DNA of 64,000 nt from Climacium dendroides (taxonomy: Eukaryota; Streptophyta; Bryopsida; Hypnales; Climaciaceae). Shown here one piece after another: positions 33,169-45,783 of the stretch; position 1 is the first letter of the stretch; the number at the start of each line of letters is the position of its first letter. The notes below the pieces were generated by a model. The model saw only the letters and a program-made list of their open reading frames with translations. It made no database searches and was not told the DNA's origin. The position numbers were made by a program, and so were the translations under genes. The stretch covers positions 12,728,001-12,792,000 of the forward strand of contig OX467086.1 in assembly GCA_950106755.1 (NCBI GenBank), written 5' to 3'.

Positions 33169-35439
33169 GGTAACAGCACCTAAATGCTTCCAAATATGGG
33201 GTTGAGCAGGGTTCCTATCATTGAACTGTAAGAGCTTTCATTGAGTCTTGGTGGTAGTTGAAAGAGGGTTCTACATTCTCTTCTTACGCATTTCTTACGC
33301 AATTTTTGGACTCCCTATGAATAAAATATGAATTATAAAAATTGCTAGAAATGGGTGTACTTAAAATCCACTTAAAATCCACCCTAGGTTCTCCTGTATG
33401 TAGCTGTACATTTTGGGAATAGGACGGTTTTGCAAACAGGTCACTCACAATTAGGTGTTGTTCCCTGAAGTGCTCATGTTTTTTTTCCCTCATATGCTCA
33501 TAGTTCTTTTATTGCTGAGATGATTTATTGCATTCAAATTCAAATTTTTATGGTGCTGATCCGTCGTGAAGCTTACGGAATTAAGCGTGAGGGATTCACA
33601 CCCCAGACGGATTGCCTTCTTCTGGCTTTAACAGAAATAGTGGAGCAGATGTGCGACGTTCTGATGTATTGTACTGAACATATAAGAACCCTTTTCTATA
33701 CATTTTGATACAAGCCATGACAATTCGTAATTCGTGTACATGAAATGAATGGCCAGCACTTTTACAGAGAATTACTGAAGCTCTGTCTACAGTTCTCTTC
33801 TTAATTTGTTCAAATACACTGACAATTTGCTCATTCTAAGCTCCTCTCTAGAATGGGATCACGCATCAGGACTTATTTGGATCTGGCTTCTGTAACATTC
33901 TTGGAAGGAGCTCCCAATGGCTTGGACTCATCTGTTGATTGAGGGAAGATTCAAGGTGTCCAAGATGCCCTGATTCTTTGACATCATTTCACCTTGACAC
34001 ACAGTTCAAGACTTTTGGCGAATGAACCCTTTGACATCAACTGAACCACTTCGATAGCTCCTTGATACAAGCCCTTGGATTGGAAATAGCTCTAGGCTTG
34101 ACATTTGTGAGCCGGTAAAACGACCATGTTGCACACTGTTATCATCAGAAGTGATTGAATCGTATGTTGTCAGTTGAATGGTAAGATGGGTGCACTCGCA
34201 GAACATCAGAATTTTATGGTGTATTTATAACGACGGTTATTTCTTACTACCGGTAGTGGTACTCCACATTTAAAGAAGCCATATGGAAGTGTGCTGTTAA
34301 ACGGACCATCTCCTTGAAATGGACCCTAGCTTTAGGGCAGAATGGAGATGAGGTGATTCTTGAATGGACCACTTTAGTTGGTTGATGTCGAAGGGACCAT
34401 AATTAATTTAGGAAAACTTATTTTTCTATTGCAAGAGCCAATCATAGTCTTTGAATCTGCACATCTCTTTACAAGTTGCAAGTGGACAAATTTTGGGAGA
34501 CCTACAGTCACAAATAGGTGCCAATGTCCTTAATCTTTGAAATTTTATATGTAATTCAAAAATGCTTGGAAAAATACAAAACCACTTGTGTTAGGTTCCA
34601 TGTCTATTTTTTTTTCTATGAAAAATGATATAAAATACTTTTGTCCATGGAAACTTATGAAAAAGATGGACCAGTCCTTGAATGGTCACTTTTAGAGTAT
34701 ATTGCCTTATTTGGTAGCATCAAATATTCCTATCTACTGAACAATTGGAGCCTATGTCTCTTTTTTTCATAACAAAGTCATTGTGTAACTTAAACTTTAC
34801 ACATAATACTAAGTCTTTCTACTCAATCAAACCTTCTAAAATCACAGTTTTGGTTTAGAGTTTAGGGTTCAACATGTATAAATAGTGTACGTTTTAGAAA
34901 GTGGGCATGTGTGCTTTTAGAACCTCCTACTTTAAAGCATATCTATTTGCAGAATCTACTAAACAAAGCAAAATACCAAACTTATAAGTGCAATTCAATC
35001 CGAGTGAAAATGATGAAAACAATGGAGAATCAATCTCACCTATCAAGATTCAAATTTGACAAGATGGATTGAATAGGTTATGAATTTTTAAAGTATTGTC
35101 TCTAGTTGAACCATAACCAACTCTAAGCTTTAATAGACTTTCATGTTTTGATTGTGTACATCTTGCATAATGAATATTTTAGAAAAATTGATGGTTTTTG
35201 GTTCAAATGTAGGTGTTGAATTTTAGATAGTGTTGATTATGGATGTACACACCTTAGATTTTTTTTTATGTTGATATCATCCATTTTTTATCTTTCAAAG
35301 AAAACTCATACAATAGAAGCAAAGAATGGATGCATTCATGCATTCTTAAAGGACTATCCTAAACACATCAAAAAAGGATTTTTAAAAATACTTTATGTTT
35401 GGTGGAGTGGAACTCAACTTGAATAAAATGAATTTTTAA

Positions 35440-36082
35440 CCCCTATATGTCCAAGGCCTTTTTTGAGCATTTAGGGATTTGCTCTAAATCAAATAAAAAG
35501 TCAACATTTTGATATCACTTTTAAAAAAATTGTAACCATACAAATTCAAATTAGATATGTTAGAAATCACATAGGAATAGAAAAGAAAACAATATTATTA
35601 TATAGATTGAAAGATTATAATGTTTGAGCATGAAGGTGTTAAAACTACAAAAGCAATTTGAAGGTTTTTTATTTTATTTTTACATGTCAAATCTAAAAAG
35701 TTTTTCACCAAAAAAATATGAGGATAAAGGTCCTAACATGCATAACTCCAATCAATTTATGGCTTCTCAAAATTTACTCTACAATTTTTTTAAATGAATT
35801 TCTAATGTGATTTTTTCTCTAAGATTTGGTGTATTTGAGGTTCATTTTAAAGACCCCTCAATACTATGGAAAGTCAAGATTGCAATGGACACTCTTGTAC
35901 AAAATCTTGAACAAAAAATCATAATCAATCATTTTCAAAATTGGATTTTTGATGCTAAAACTAGACTTCAAAGAGAATTTTCCAAAAAAATATAAACTAT
36001 TAAAAATAGCAACTTGTTTAATTTGTATTTTAACTTCAAAGTATTGTTGACATCCAAATTTGGTGCCTCGAGCATTTAGGGG
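35440..36082. mobile_element. 643-bp TTAA-flanked element B
   Basis: TTAA at 35436-35439 and 36083-36086. Left end CCCCTATATGTCCAAGGCC; right end read inward CCCCTAAATGCTCGAGGCA. These form an imperfect terminal inverted repeat of about 19 bp. The interior is AT-rich without transposase. A second, inverted and truncated copy lies at about 59750-60318, sharing for example 'aaaaagtcaacattttga' and 'gactttccatag'. Confidence 0.65.
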
Positions 36083-37044
36083 TTAAAGATGAGACTTTTT
36101 CAATTGTAAAGTCATCTAAATTCCTATTTTATATGTGCCTCTTTCAACTCTTAATTTATAATGCATTAGCATTCTTACTTACTTGAATTTTTTTAGAATG
36201 ACAAAAAAATATGTTTGCATTTAATCTTATCACATTGAAGTGTCTTCTTCCTAAATGGAGATTTAAATCCCATCATTGCAAAAAGATGGGATTAAACACA
36301 AATAAACATCTCAAGTGCTACAAATATATGTGTGATTCCTAAACCTTTAGTTAGGAAGAAGACAACTTAATGTGATTAGATTGCATGCAAATATGCTTTG
36401 TTGTCATTCCAAAAGACATCAAATTGGATTAGACTTTGTGTGCATTTGATAATAAGTAATGAAAAGATATATTAAATAGACTTTTTTCACATTACTTTAC
36501 AATTAATACTAATATACACTTGATTTGTTTTGTTTGTCATGACTCTTGTATCCAATGTTTAGGGTCAACAAATATAAAATGTATTTAATATTATTTAATA
36601 AAAATTATATCAAGAAAAAAAAAAATTTACGCATCTTTCAAGTTACAATTGCCAACTTTATTTCATTATTCAATATGGAATGTTGAACTTAACTACCAAA
36701 TATGTTTTGATTTAAATTTTATATTAATGTTGTCTTCGAATGGTGGTATTCTAAGTACTATCAATCCTTGAAGATGTCTATATTGAATAATTAAGTCAAA
36801 CTTGATTGTAGCATTCAAAAGATTCATAATTTGTAATTGGTTTAAACAAAGAAAATGAAGCTCAACAAGTTTGGATTCTAGTCCATTTAAACAATTCCAT
36901 AAATTGTTGCCATTGCAAGCTCAATGTGTTGGAATCAATTATGTAATAGCTAAATTTAACTTGAGAATGAATGATCATTTCACTTAGAAGGCAATACTAA
37001 GTGTTTATAGAAGAAAATGTGATATAAAACTACTTAACCCTTAA

Positions 37045-37525
37045 TTCCTAAAGGCCCATTGTCTCCTTGAGGGATAAAATGGATTTTGGGTAGGTTCTTA
37101 TGAACTCAATTTTTAGTGAAACTTTTTAAACTTTCTTATAAGATAGAAAAAATTATTAGTTTTGTGGGAATATTATTTATTTTTCAATTGGTGCCTAGGA
37201 GCTAAAAGTTATACCTCAAAAAGTCCAAATTTTCATTTAGTCAGTAGAAAATTAAATCCTTTAAAACTTGAAATTAAATTTTAGATTTTTTTTCCTTATA
37301 GATTATATTCTTGTCTACATATGAAGCTTTGGTTCATTCCATTTGGATTCATTTTTAAATGCTAACTATATCTCTCAATTTGTATAGTCAAAATTTATGA
37401 AATTTTTACCATATGATCTTAGACAAGTATAGTACAAGTTCCTACTGTTAGATTCTAAAATAAATATTATATTTTTGTTTCCTTGAACAAGATAGCCAAA
37501 AAAAATGGCCTTAGGCCTTCAAGGG
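37045..37525. mobile_element. 481-bp TTAA-flanked element C
   Basis: TTAA at 37041-37044 and 37526-37529. The left end, TTCCTAAAGGCCCATTGTC, leads into the subterminal hairpin (GTCTCCTTGAGGGATA) seen in elements A and D. Then comes 'ggattttgggtaggttctta', paralleling 62330-62350. The right end read inward is CCCTTGAAGGCC. Shorter than A and D, so internally deleted. Confidence 0.55.
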
Positions 37526-38942
37526 TTAAGGGATAGATTAGTAACTGTGGAAATCATCCTTCTAAATATTATAGAATCAATGGCTTACAAATATGCAAGA
37601 ATATTCATTGAAAGTCAAATTCCTATAAAAGACCTCTCTTTTTCAAAATAAAATTTAATCGATGAATAGGTACACTTTTTGTCCTACATAAAAGGATTCT
37701 TTGCCATTCATTAGGCACAAAATGCCCATGGTGTCATTTACGAGTCAAGAAATTTTCTCACTATTATAACTAAACCATGAGCAGATTAAATTTCAAAATA
37801 CATTGAATTCACTTTTTACCACCTTTTTAAGTTTTTCTATAATGAGCACATTTCTCCAAAAAAGTATGATATTTCCCATATTGATAGACAACACATAAGA
37901 GTCTCACATAGTAAAATTCTAAAATCCACACTCAGACATATAATTAAAAAGTCCAAACTGAGCTTTGAAACAATACAAATGCTACTACAAATGCTACTAC
38001 AAATACGATACCAAATGCTACTACAAAAAATGTAAAATACTCGTCTTACCAACATCCATGTACTCAACCAAGACTCTGAAACAAAAGGGTGGAGGCCAAT
38101 TACATCAATCCAAGCTAACTACCTACAATGAAGTGAGAGTTTCAGTAGGTTCTAATGTGCAATATTTCCTTGCTATTAAAAAGAACTAACCCAAATCTCT
38201 AACATGAACCAAGCTACATCTATGAAAGGAGCTACAGATCCTCTTATCTGCAGTATAAGTTATACGAGCGGCTACAATTTACATCTACAACGCCCTCATT
38301 CAACAATAAAATAAGTTAAACCTCTCATTGTTGGTTTACATACATGATTACCCTACAAAAAGCTCCAATGGTGGCGTTTACAGGTAATTCCTCATTAAAC
38401 TAAAATGTGCTATAAACTAATCAATACAGATCCACCTCCCTGGTTGCACAGAAAAGACGAATCATCAACCTTGTGCAAACGCTGCCTCATCTGCAATTGA
38501 TGCTGGAAAGAACTCCACTTGAATCAAAATCTAGAAGAGAATGCAATTAGAGATGTTAAGCTGGTGAGCAACTGTGCATGCATCCCCTTCTCAATCTGTG
38601 CCAATGTAAAAATAAAGAATATTAGAACATTGACAAACAATACTCCACATCCAACATCCAAATCACACTCCTTCAAGTAACACGGTATGTTGGAACCCAG
38701 TTTTACTCGCAAGAAGAACACATAAATGTTTAGCTATTCTAAAAGTAAGAACTATGATTAGCATTCAACAACATGATTTCTTTGTCACAGAAATCATTAC
38801 AGAACATCCATCAACTGAACTTCGATCATCAACAACGTTCGCATACAGAATCCAAATACCGCATTCTTGGGTGCATTGGAATCCTCTTTCACTAGCCAAC
38901 ACAAAAATCATAAAAATATATCGGAATTCGAGTGTCTTGACC

Positions 38943-39173
38943 TTAAAAGGGAATGCAATTCGAGATGCTGGGTCGAACCACCATGGCAGGCTGGGACATG
39001 ATGCGCTCCCCAGTCTTGTGGTTGCAGCACCACACTGCAGCTCCAACGGGCCACTCGACTACTGCGGCCAATACGAAGCCGATGAACCCCAGCGTGGGTC
39101 CGATGATTTTGCACCGGCATGGGTTGTCGGTGTTGCCGCACTCGATGCAAAGCGGAATCGGAATGCACGCCAT
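38943..39173 (-). CDS. Conserved small plant membrane protein, CxxC type
   Basis: A 76-residue ORF starting MACIPIPLCIECGNTDNPCRCKIIGPTLGF. The first part has paired cysteines (CIEC, CRC), suggesting metal binding. A hydrophobic span (GPTLGFIGFVLAAVVEWPVGA) predicts one membrane segment. The end, GERIMSQPAMVVRPSISNCIPF, has the conserved plant tail form. I recognise it as a widespread uncharacterised plant protein family of this length, with no known function. A good 3' splice site (TTTTAG then TGCACTTCAAAG) lies 12 bases before the ATG, so a 5'-UTR intron is likely. Confidence 0.75.
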   Translation of the reverse strand: MACIPIPLCIECGNTDNPCRCKIIGPTLGFIGFVLAAVVEWPVGAAVWCCNHKTGERIMSQPAMVVRPSISNCIPF

Positions 39174-39189
39174 CTTTGAAGTGCACTAA

Positions 39190-40738
39190 AATTAATTAGA
39201 AGCTCACAATCGCCGATATGAAGCGCACCTGGTATCAATCAAGCATTGCAATGATCTAGTCATGTCAATAGAGGTCATTGCAAAGGTAAACTAGGCAACG
39301 CAATTTTTGAATTTCACTGGGAGGTTCATGAATTCGTCTACGGTTTCTAAGTTGTGCAAGTAATTTGCGGCATGACCGCTAAAACACAAACACCCAAACC
39401 ACAAAATAGAGCTACAACAGAAACATCCTGAGAATCGCAAAATTGAAGTGCACCCAAAATCAATCAAGTGCTGCGATGATCAAGACATATCCATGGAGGT
39501 CATCTACCCGTAATCTAGGCAAAGCAATTTTGAAACTCACTGCGACATTCATGAATTCGTCTACGGTTTCTATGTTGTGTAGGGTTTCTAATTGACCGCT
39601 AAAGAACGATTACCCAAACACATACCAGTGTTACAAATGGAAATAAAAGAGTGAAATCTCACAATTAAAAGTTCTCACATCCTAGCACGATAGCTGTTTT
39701 TTATACTGGGATTTGGAGACTAAGAATCGCGCAGGGCTAAGAAAGAAGAGAATCTTGGCACAATCTGACACCACTTACTCCGTCCAAGAAAGATCGTAAC
39801 AAAGTCACTAAGTTTCTGAGTCTCAGCATTAATTTCAGAAGAACTCCGCAACACTACAGGAACAAGTCCTCCCACTACACAGTAAGGAATCCCTAGAAAG
39901 CATTCACCACTGACCCAAATTCTCTTCAAACACACGACTGAAACAAACTCAACAATCGCAATCTAATGCAATCACAAACGCTTACCGAACAAAAATTAAG
40001 ACTCGAGAGCAGATCAATAATTCCACCAGAAGTCTCAAAATCGAAAACTCCGTCACGCTCTGGTGCAATCTTTCAAGTATGATTGAACTAAGCTTAGGCA
40101 AGTCGATGGTAGCACCGGCCATGGAAGGTCACCGACATTGCCAGATGTCGATTTCAACGTGACGTTGCGCAGCGTACTTGTGACAAATGGCAGACTGAGA
40201 GGGTTCTTCCTGCTCTTTGTCCGAGACATTGATTGCGGTGATTAGGGTTGCTGAGTGCTAGCTCTCTGAGTGATGAGCATTTACAGGCTAAATCAATTCT
40301 CAATTGGATTCGAGGGCTAACATATTAGGGTTGCCAAATCTCTGCAAATTCTGCTTCACAGTTTGCAGTGGTTACCAAATTGAACATGACGCGATTCTTT
40401 GGTCTCCTGAACGAGCTCTCGTACATTTCGAATGGTGATTCTGAATCGTCTTTTTCCGCGGAGCCTTCTTTGCATCCCTGATATTTCTGAGTTGAGATGC
40501 TTGGCCTCAAAAGTCTCATGGAACCACTATGGAGAACGTTGCTCAAGGAAGCTTAATCTACTAGACCCCTTCATTTGTGCTGTTAAATGAAGAAATCAGA
40601 TCCCGAACCCTAAACACACGAAGAGGTCAAAAGCTATGATCTCAGAGAGATGCCAGTGGACACAATTATATCTTATTATCTTGATAATTTTTTTGGCAGC
40701 TTGAAATTCTTCGGAACTGAGTGCAATCACTTGCATCG
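39190..40738. other. Upstream region of the small protein gene
   Basis: It contains two diverged tandem copies of about 220 bp (39225-39440 and 39450-39640) sharing 'gaattcgtctacggtttct' and 'ggaggtcat'. These probably lie within the 5' leader or intron of the small gene. An open frame at 40325-40546 (minus) and one of about 58 codons at 40229-40056 (minus, MSRTKSRKNPLSL) have no recognisable domains. Either could be a leader exon. Confidence 0.4.
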
Positions 40739-43285
40739 TCAAGCTCGGTGGCTCGCACAAACACGATCAGTAGAAAACTCCGGCACAACCCCCGGTAACG
40801 TCAAGAGATCCGTCCACAAAAGCGGCCACCGATCCCCCTCCCCTCGGTCCTCCACCATCTTCACCTCTCCCAGCAACTCCCACTTCCACGGCGTATACGT
40901 CAACACATCCGCCAACATACAATGCAGAGCTCTTCTCGACATCCCTCCCCCATCCCCACTCTCTTCCTCAAACCTCTCCAGCATCTCCTGCGTGGTGATT
41001 CCCGACCACCTCCTCCGAAACGTCCTCATCTTCTTCTCATCAGGTTTCCGCACTCGCGTGTGAAGCCAAAACGCGAACTCCACGGCTCCTTCAGGAGGGT
41101 AGACTCCTCTTGAACCTCCGCGCGCACTGATTTTGCCTTCGATCCACGCCATGAGCTTCTTCCGCTCGTCGAGGCTGAGCAGGCCGGAATCTGGCCATTC
41201 GGTGATGTTGGCCGGGAGTTTGCCGAGGGGTTTGGTGCGAGGATGTCGCGGGCGGGGGATTCTTGGAGAAGGGAGATGGGAGCAGGGGAGAGACAGGGGA
41301 GGAAACTTTTTTAGGTTTAGGGTTTGCCGGCTTCGGCTTCCCGAAGGGATCCACGGGGGTTTTGTGGAGGTGTAACGGAGGGATCCCGTGGATGCGAGCG
41401 CGAGAGAGAGCGGCAGGGGCTCAATGGGTTCATCAAGCTCTTGCGCTAACCATCCGAAGCACGAGGAGGCTTTCGCTTGCGTTGAGAACAAGGGCGGGTT
41501 ATGAGATTTTGATTTTTTGGGAGTTTTTTTGCTGGATTTGCAGTCCAAATCGTGAAGCTTTCTTGCATATTGCGTTGCCCTTTCCATGCACTTCGCATGG
41601 CGAGCGACGGACATGGCGTCCGTGGCGCGTTTCACTGCTACTTCGATGTTGTTGCAGGCGATTTGAAGCTTGTCGTTCTTGTCCAAGCGGCGGGTGATTC
41701 TCAGTTGCTGGGGGATGGAGAGGATCTTTTTTGTTTCGGCGTCCATGGTCTGGATTTGATCCTGGAGCGTCTTCTCCTCGTCGTCATGGAAAGTTTGGAG
41801 ACGGTCGAGCTCGTGCTTGTAATGGAGGATGCTCCTCTCCATGAGTTTGCTGCAGGGGTCGGCTATGAAGCCGCGGCATCGATTGGATCGGCAGAAACAG
41901 AGCTCGGCTGCGGGGCCGTCGATGACTCCCGTCCATCTACACACATGTTTCCACCACGATTCGCCTGTTATGCATTTCACAAACTCTTTGGCACACTTGC
42001 AACGTGCTCCTAAACCCTCATTGATGCAGAATCCATTGGGAGTTGAGGAATGCCCTAAACACGCAAAATCTATACCCTAATTCGTTGACTGTAGCCAAAC
42101 CCTCGCACATTCATGCAGAGTCTAAACCCTAATCTGTTGATGTCGGTGAATGCTCTGTTATTCATACAGAATTCAAACCCCTAATTTCTCGGCTGTCGGT
42201 GTGCAAGTCACTCACTTGTAATCGAACGTGAGCGCTTCTTTGGAGAGGATTCTGCGGAGAGTCCTCCCGACAGCATACACCTTGCCGTTCGCCCAGCTGC
42301 ATGAGCCACAGACTGTCATCAGCTTGCACGTCTGGGTACGTAATGTTTTTCGATCTGCCAATTCCAAACCCAAATCCTCCAATGTATCAAACTCATGAAC
42401 TTGTCAATGATTTTCCATCAAACATTGTGAGCAATAGACTTCAAAAATTTTCTTGCATCAAGCTCATGAATTTGATCTCCGATCTCATTCATAATTTCCC
42501 AACAACTCTAAAACGTTGGCGTAAAGGGAGCACAAGAAGCCTATCATCGGTCTCCTCATTCAAACATTGCGAGCAATCATCTTTAGGGTTTTAGGGCTTG
42601 CTTACCACGGGCTAACAGCCGTGTTGGGATCGCAGCTGTGGTTTACCATTCCGGAGATATGGTTCCAAGGATCCACAACAAATTTGACTTCTCCAGGGTC
42701 CCCAGCAACGTCCTTGGTGTACCCAGGCCACGAGACTCGCACACCGTAGTAACATCGACGAGGGTCGATCGTTGCAATATCATGAAACAGCGATTCGGCG
42801 AGAGTCTGCCCACACACAACGAAGGCGAGTTTCTGTTGAGTGAGGGTGTCTCTGGTGTACAATTCCTGTCCCAGGGCGCCTTCTCGCACGTCCAGCTTCG
42901 GCATGGTCGCGAAGCTGTTGCAGCAAAACCCATGACAATTGCACGTGACTTCACAGACCTTCATGGCCGTGCGACACGCACAGGTTCCGGAGCAGGTCTC
43001 CTTCCCTCTCACGTAGCAGTCACATTCCCCTTCTGCCATGGCCTGGTTGGTCTCGGCAGTGGGGACGGAGAGAAGCGGAGTGCCGCTCATGTGCGCATCC
43101 ACATTCGCTTTCACGGCGTGATCGAGCTCGGCTTTCAAGTAGCACAAGTTTATCCTCACTCCTGATGCTTCACTTTCTACATAACTCCTTGCAGAATTCC
43201 TCCTTGCAGAAAAACATCTTGCAGAATTCATTGCAGAAATCCAAACTACGCAATGAGCTTCATCGACGGAGTGATTGTGAACCAA
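40739..43285 (-). CDS. Divergent SET-domain protein (putative lysine methyltransferase)
   Basis: Minus-strand exons: 43285 (or further upstream) to 42606, 42296-42216, and about 42046-40739. Exon 1 carries a Cys-rich pre-SET/AWS-like block (GECDCYVRGKETCSGTCACR, then CEVTCNC.GFCCNSF). The SET core DPWNHISGMVNHSCDPN follows. Exon 2 supplies NGKVYAVGRTLRRILSKEALTFDY, matching the SET C-terminal GEELTFDY. Exon 3 has a post-SET-like motif (CFCRSNRCRGFI) and then 330 residues without recognised domains, partly coiled-coil. The exon 2/3 phase did not resolve with a standard acceptor, so that junction is uncertain or the gene is damaged. Substrate is inferred to be a histone or other protein lysine. 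Upstream coding sequence probably lies at 43750-44200. Confidence 0.6.
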
Positions 43286-43765
43286 GTAGTGACAAGGTCT
43301 TGAAGCTCCCTCTTTGGCACATCTTGAGAGTGATCATCACATATGCCTTTCCATGTGGGCATCCGCATTCGATTTCACGGCATGATTGAGCTCTGCTTTC
43401 AGGTTCATCATTACACCCAATGCTTCACTTTCCACACATCTCCTTTCAGAATTCATCGCAGAAATCCATACTCCGCGATGGTCGTCGTCAAGGCAAAGGT
43501 TGTGAACAAGTGGTGACATGATCCTTTGAGAATGGTCGTTCATTTTCACGTTCATTTTCAAGGCATGATTGACCTCCATTTTTAAGCGCCGCAAGTTAAG
43601 TTCCCACACTCGATGCTTCACTTCCCATTCAAACTGTGTTGTGAATTACTCCTTGCAGAATTTCAAGCTACGTGATGAGCGTCCTCGAGTCTAAGATTGT
43701 GTATCAAATGCTTGAAGCTCCTTCATTGACACCTGGAAAGTGATCTTCACATATGCCTCTTCATG
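43090..43765 (-). repeat. Three diverged tandem copies around SET exon 1 start
   Basis: On the minus strand a block of 180-260 bp is repeated three times, with anchors GAAGTGAAGCAT at about 43170, 43428 and 43620. Other shared phrases are GGCATATGTGAAGATCAC, GGAGCTTCAAG and 'aatcatgcc.tgaaa'. Two copies encode related peptides: ISAMNSERRCVESEALGV with KAELNHAVKSN, and ISAMNSARCF... with KAELDHAVKAN. The third has stop codons. This suggests exon duplication before the SET module. Confidence 0.7.
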
Positions 43766-44200
43766 AACTCGCACCTTTTGGATCTAATCGATCCAGTCAA
43801 TGATAATTTCCTTGCAGGGTTTCGCACCAAAGCGTCGGGTGATGGAATTCGTCCGCGCAGACTGGCAGGACAACTCCTCGGCATTTCAGAACGAAGCTTC
43901 TTCTCTGCGAAATCGTGTTGCGCATCAGATATGTAACAAGGATTCGACTCTGAGGAAACGGTGATGTCCGGCTGAAGCTCCTCCTCTGCTGCATCCTTCA
44001 GCTCCTGCTTACGAGCGAACAGCGAGCAAGTTCTGCACGCGAGCTCTCTCAAATGGCGACGCTCGAGGTTTATTCTCTTGCGGAATCTCCACCACGTACG
44101 TCGTCGTCGCTGTTGATGCATCTGCAAGCGAGGCCCTGGAGCGAGTCACGGCAGCCAACATCACCTCAACGTCGGCTTCCAGTTTCGCTTTCTCCTTCTC
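43750..44200 (-). CDS. Probable N-terminal exon region of the SET gene
   Basis: The minus strand has an open stretch reading VEVMLAAVTRSRASLADAST, VVEIPQENKPRASPFERARV, then (after a frame change or splice) KQELKDAAEEELQPDITVSS and ending SIRSKRCEFMKRH before a possible donor (CATATGTGAAG). It lies upstream of, and on the same strand as, the SET exons. Composition is like the SET exons and unlike the AT-rich DNA. No domain is recognised. The part above 43984 is duplicated in the inverted-repeat arm. Confidence 0.4.
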
Positions 44201-45783
44201 TTTCTAGCCGAAGCCGCTCAATTTCTAGCTCTGCATCATCATCAGACGACCCAGATTGCTCCGTGGTCGCCAAGGTAACGCTCTTGCAATGCCGTCTGTG
44301 CCTCCGCGTGTTGCGCTTGCAACCGAGCGATCTCGCCTTCGTGATGCAAGGTGCTCACTTTATGGCCTGCGTGCGCCCCTTCAACACTCGGCCATTACTC
44401 CTTTGTGTGCAAAGGCTTGCATGAGCAGTGCGGCCTTCAATCTGAGTGACAGACTCTTTTCGGCAAACGTAGGTCAGTTGCAGGTCAGATCTCTCGTCAA
44501 TCACGTAGCTCCCTCCTGTCACGTGTGATTGACCACCCTACAAGCCCGACTCTGTTTTGCCCCGTCCACAACCAAACGCAAATTGCAGTTTTTCCTATTC
44601 CCTCTGGTCAACATGCGCAACTTCTCTCGCAGAGCTCGTGCAATTCGTAGTCCATGACTGACGAGGGATTTTCATTGCACGCCAAGGTTTCGTAATGCAT
44701 CTGTCGCTAGGCCATGCGGGCATTTTCATTGATGCCAGTGCTTTGCCTGTGCACCGAATCCACGACGCTCTCGCCATCTCCTGATGGAATGTGTGAGGTT
44801 CTAGACTGAATTGCCATAGAACGTGCCGGACAGTCGCAGATTGAACCCGTGCATAAGATGAAAGAGATTGGATTGCAGCATGCATTAATTCAGTGTGCGA
44901 GCTTTGTAGAGGTCGATGTCTTTTGCTTTGAGGGACTCGGCTACGTGCAGTGCATGTTTTTTCCCGAAAGAAATGAAGCCAGCATCCTGGTTTTTGAGTT
45001 GAGGAGCGGAGAGCAGCGTGGGCCGGGCAGAGGGCAGGTTCACTTTCGGGAGACCTTTCAGCCCAGGGTTCCCCAGAGCAGCGGAGTCGGAGCAGGGTCT
45101 AATAACCCATAAGGTTAGTCGTGTTTGCCTGCAGCGTGTGAGTATATGAAGCCGACGTCCTTCCGCTCTGATCACTTACCTGGGCGGGGTCTATCCATGA
45201 TCACTAAGGTGGATGGCCTAGGGCAACTGTCTCCATTGCACTTCGGTCATGGGAGCTCTAGTATCTTCCTACATGGAGGCATACACGTCATAATTTGTGG
45301 CAGCGGGGGCTCGCGTTCGCGCGGCCCTCACCAACTCTCAAACCCTAAACAGGAGCACATGGTGAGTGCATCTTTGAAATCACCCTGGAGCTCTAAGAGT
45401 TTCATGTGTAATCAATCGACCCCACTGTAATCAACCTGGATGTGAACTGTATTTCAAGGGAATGCAATTTGTGAAATTCCCACTTAGTCAGTTCCATGCA
45501 ATTTGTGCAAAAAATGCTGAAGCCCCAAAGGATGGGGGTGGCTATGTTCCAGGGAGACTGTCAAAAAACGGAGGGTTGTATGTTATTCAAAATTCAAAAT
45601 TGAAACTTTTGTTTGAAACTTGAACTTTACAAAACTGATGATTTTTTTTACAAGAATGTGGAGAAAGCTTCAGACCGTTTGACAGTGTTAATTGAATGAC
45701 TGTGATGTTTGAAGTAAGAAAATAATTTTTTTTTTCATTCCAAGTTATGAGACTGGATCAACAGACTTCGGGCTTTGGGGGAG
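43984..45783. repeat. Left arm of 1.8-kb inverted duplication
   Basis: The reverse complement of this segment recurs at 47106-48905 with constant spacing (positions sum to 92889). I compared six stretches totalling several hundred bases and saw no difference, even in a run of ten T. The outer edge frays at 43984-43988 and the inner edge ends abruptly after CTTTGGGGGAG. The arm contains upstream and presumed N-terminal sequence of the SET gene. ORFs in the arms mirror each other and have no recognised domains. Confidence 0.95.

Larger units (their letters stand above)
33169..38900. other. Long AT-rich intergenic region with TTAA elements
   Basis: No gene recognised in 5.7 kb beyond the MED32 3' UTR. 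Short ORFs (33520-33708, 35807-35995, 37837-38067) lack domains. Two TTAA-flanked elements are listed separately. About 34880-34930, 22490-22620 and 59690-59750 share 'cacctcctaaaat.tatactatt' phrases, another dispersed family. Around 37970-38035 'aatgctactacaaa' is repeated four times. Confidence 0.6.

Noticed and set aside
42000..42200. CCCTAAA-like motifs as an interstitial telomere
   Set aside because: Only isolated AAACCCTAA copies near gene leaders, no tandem array.
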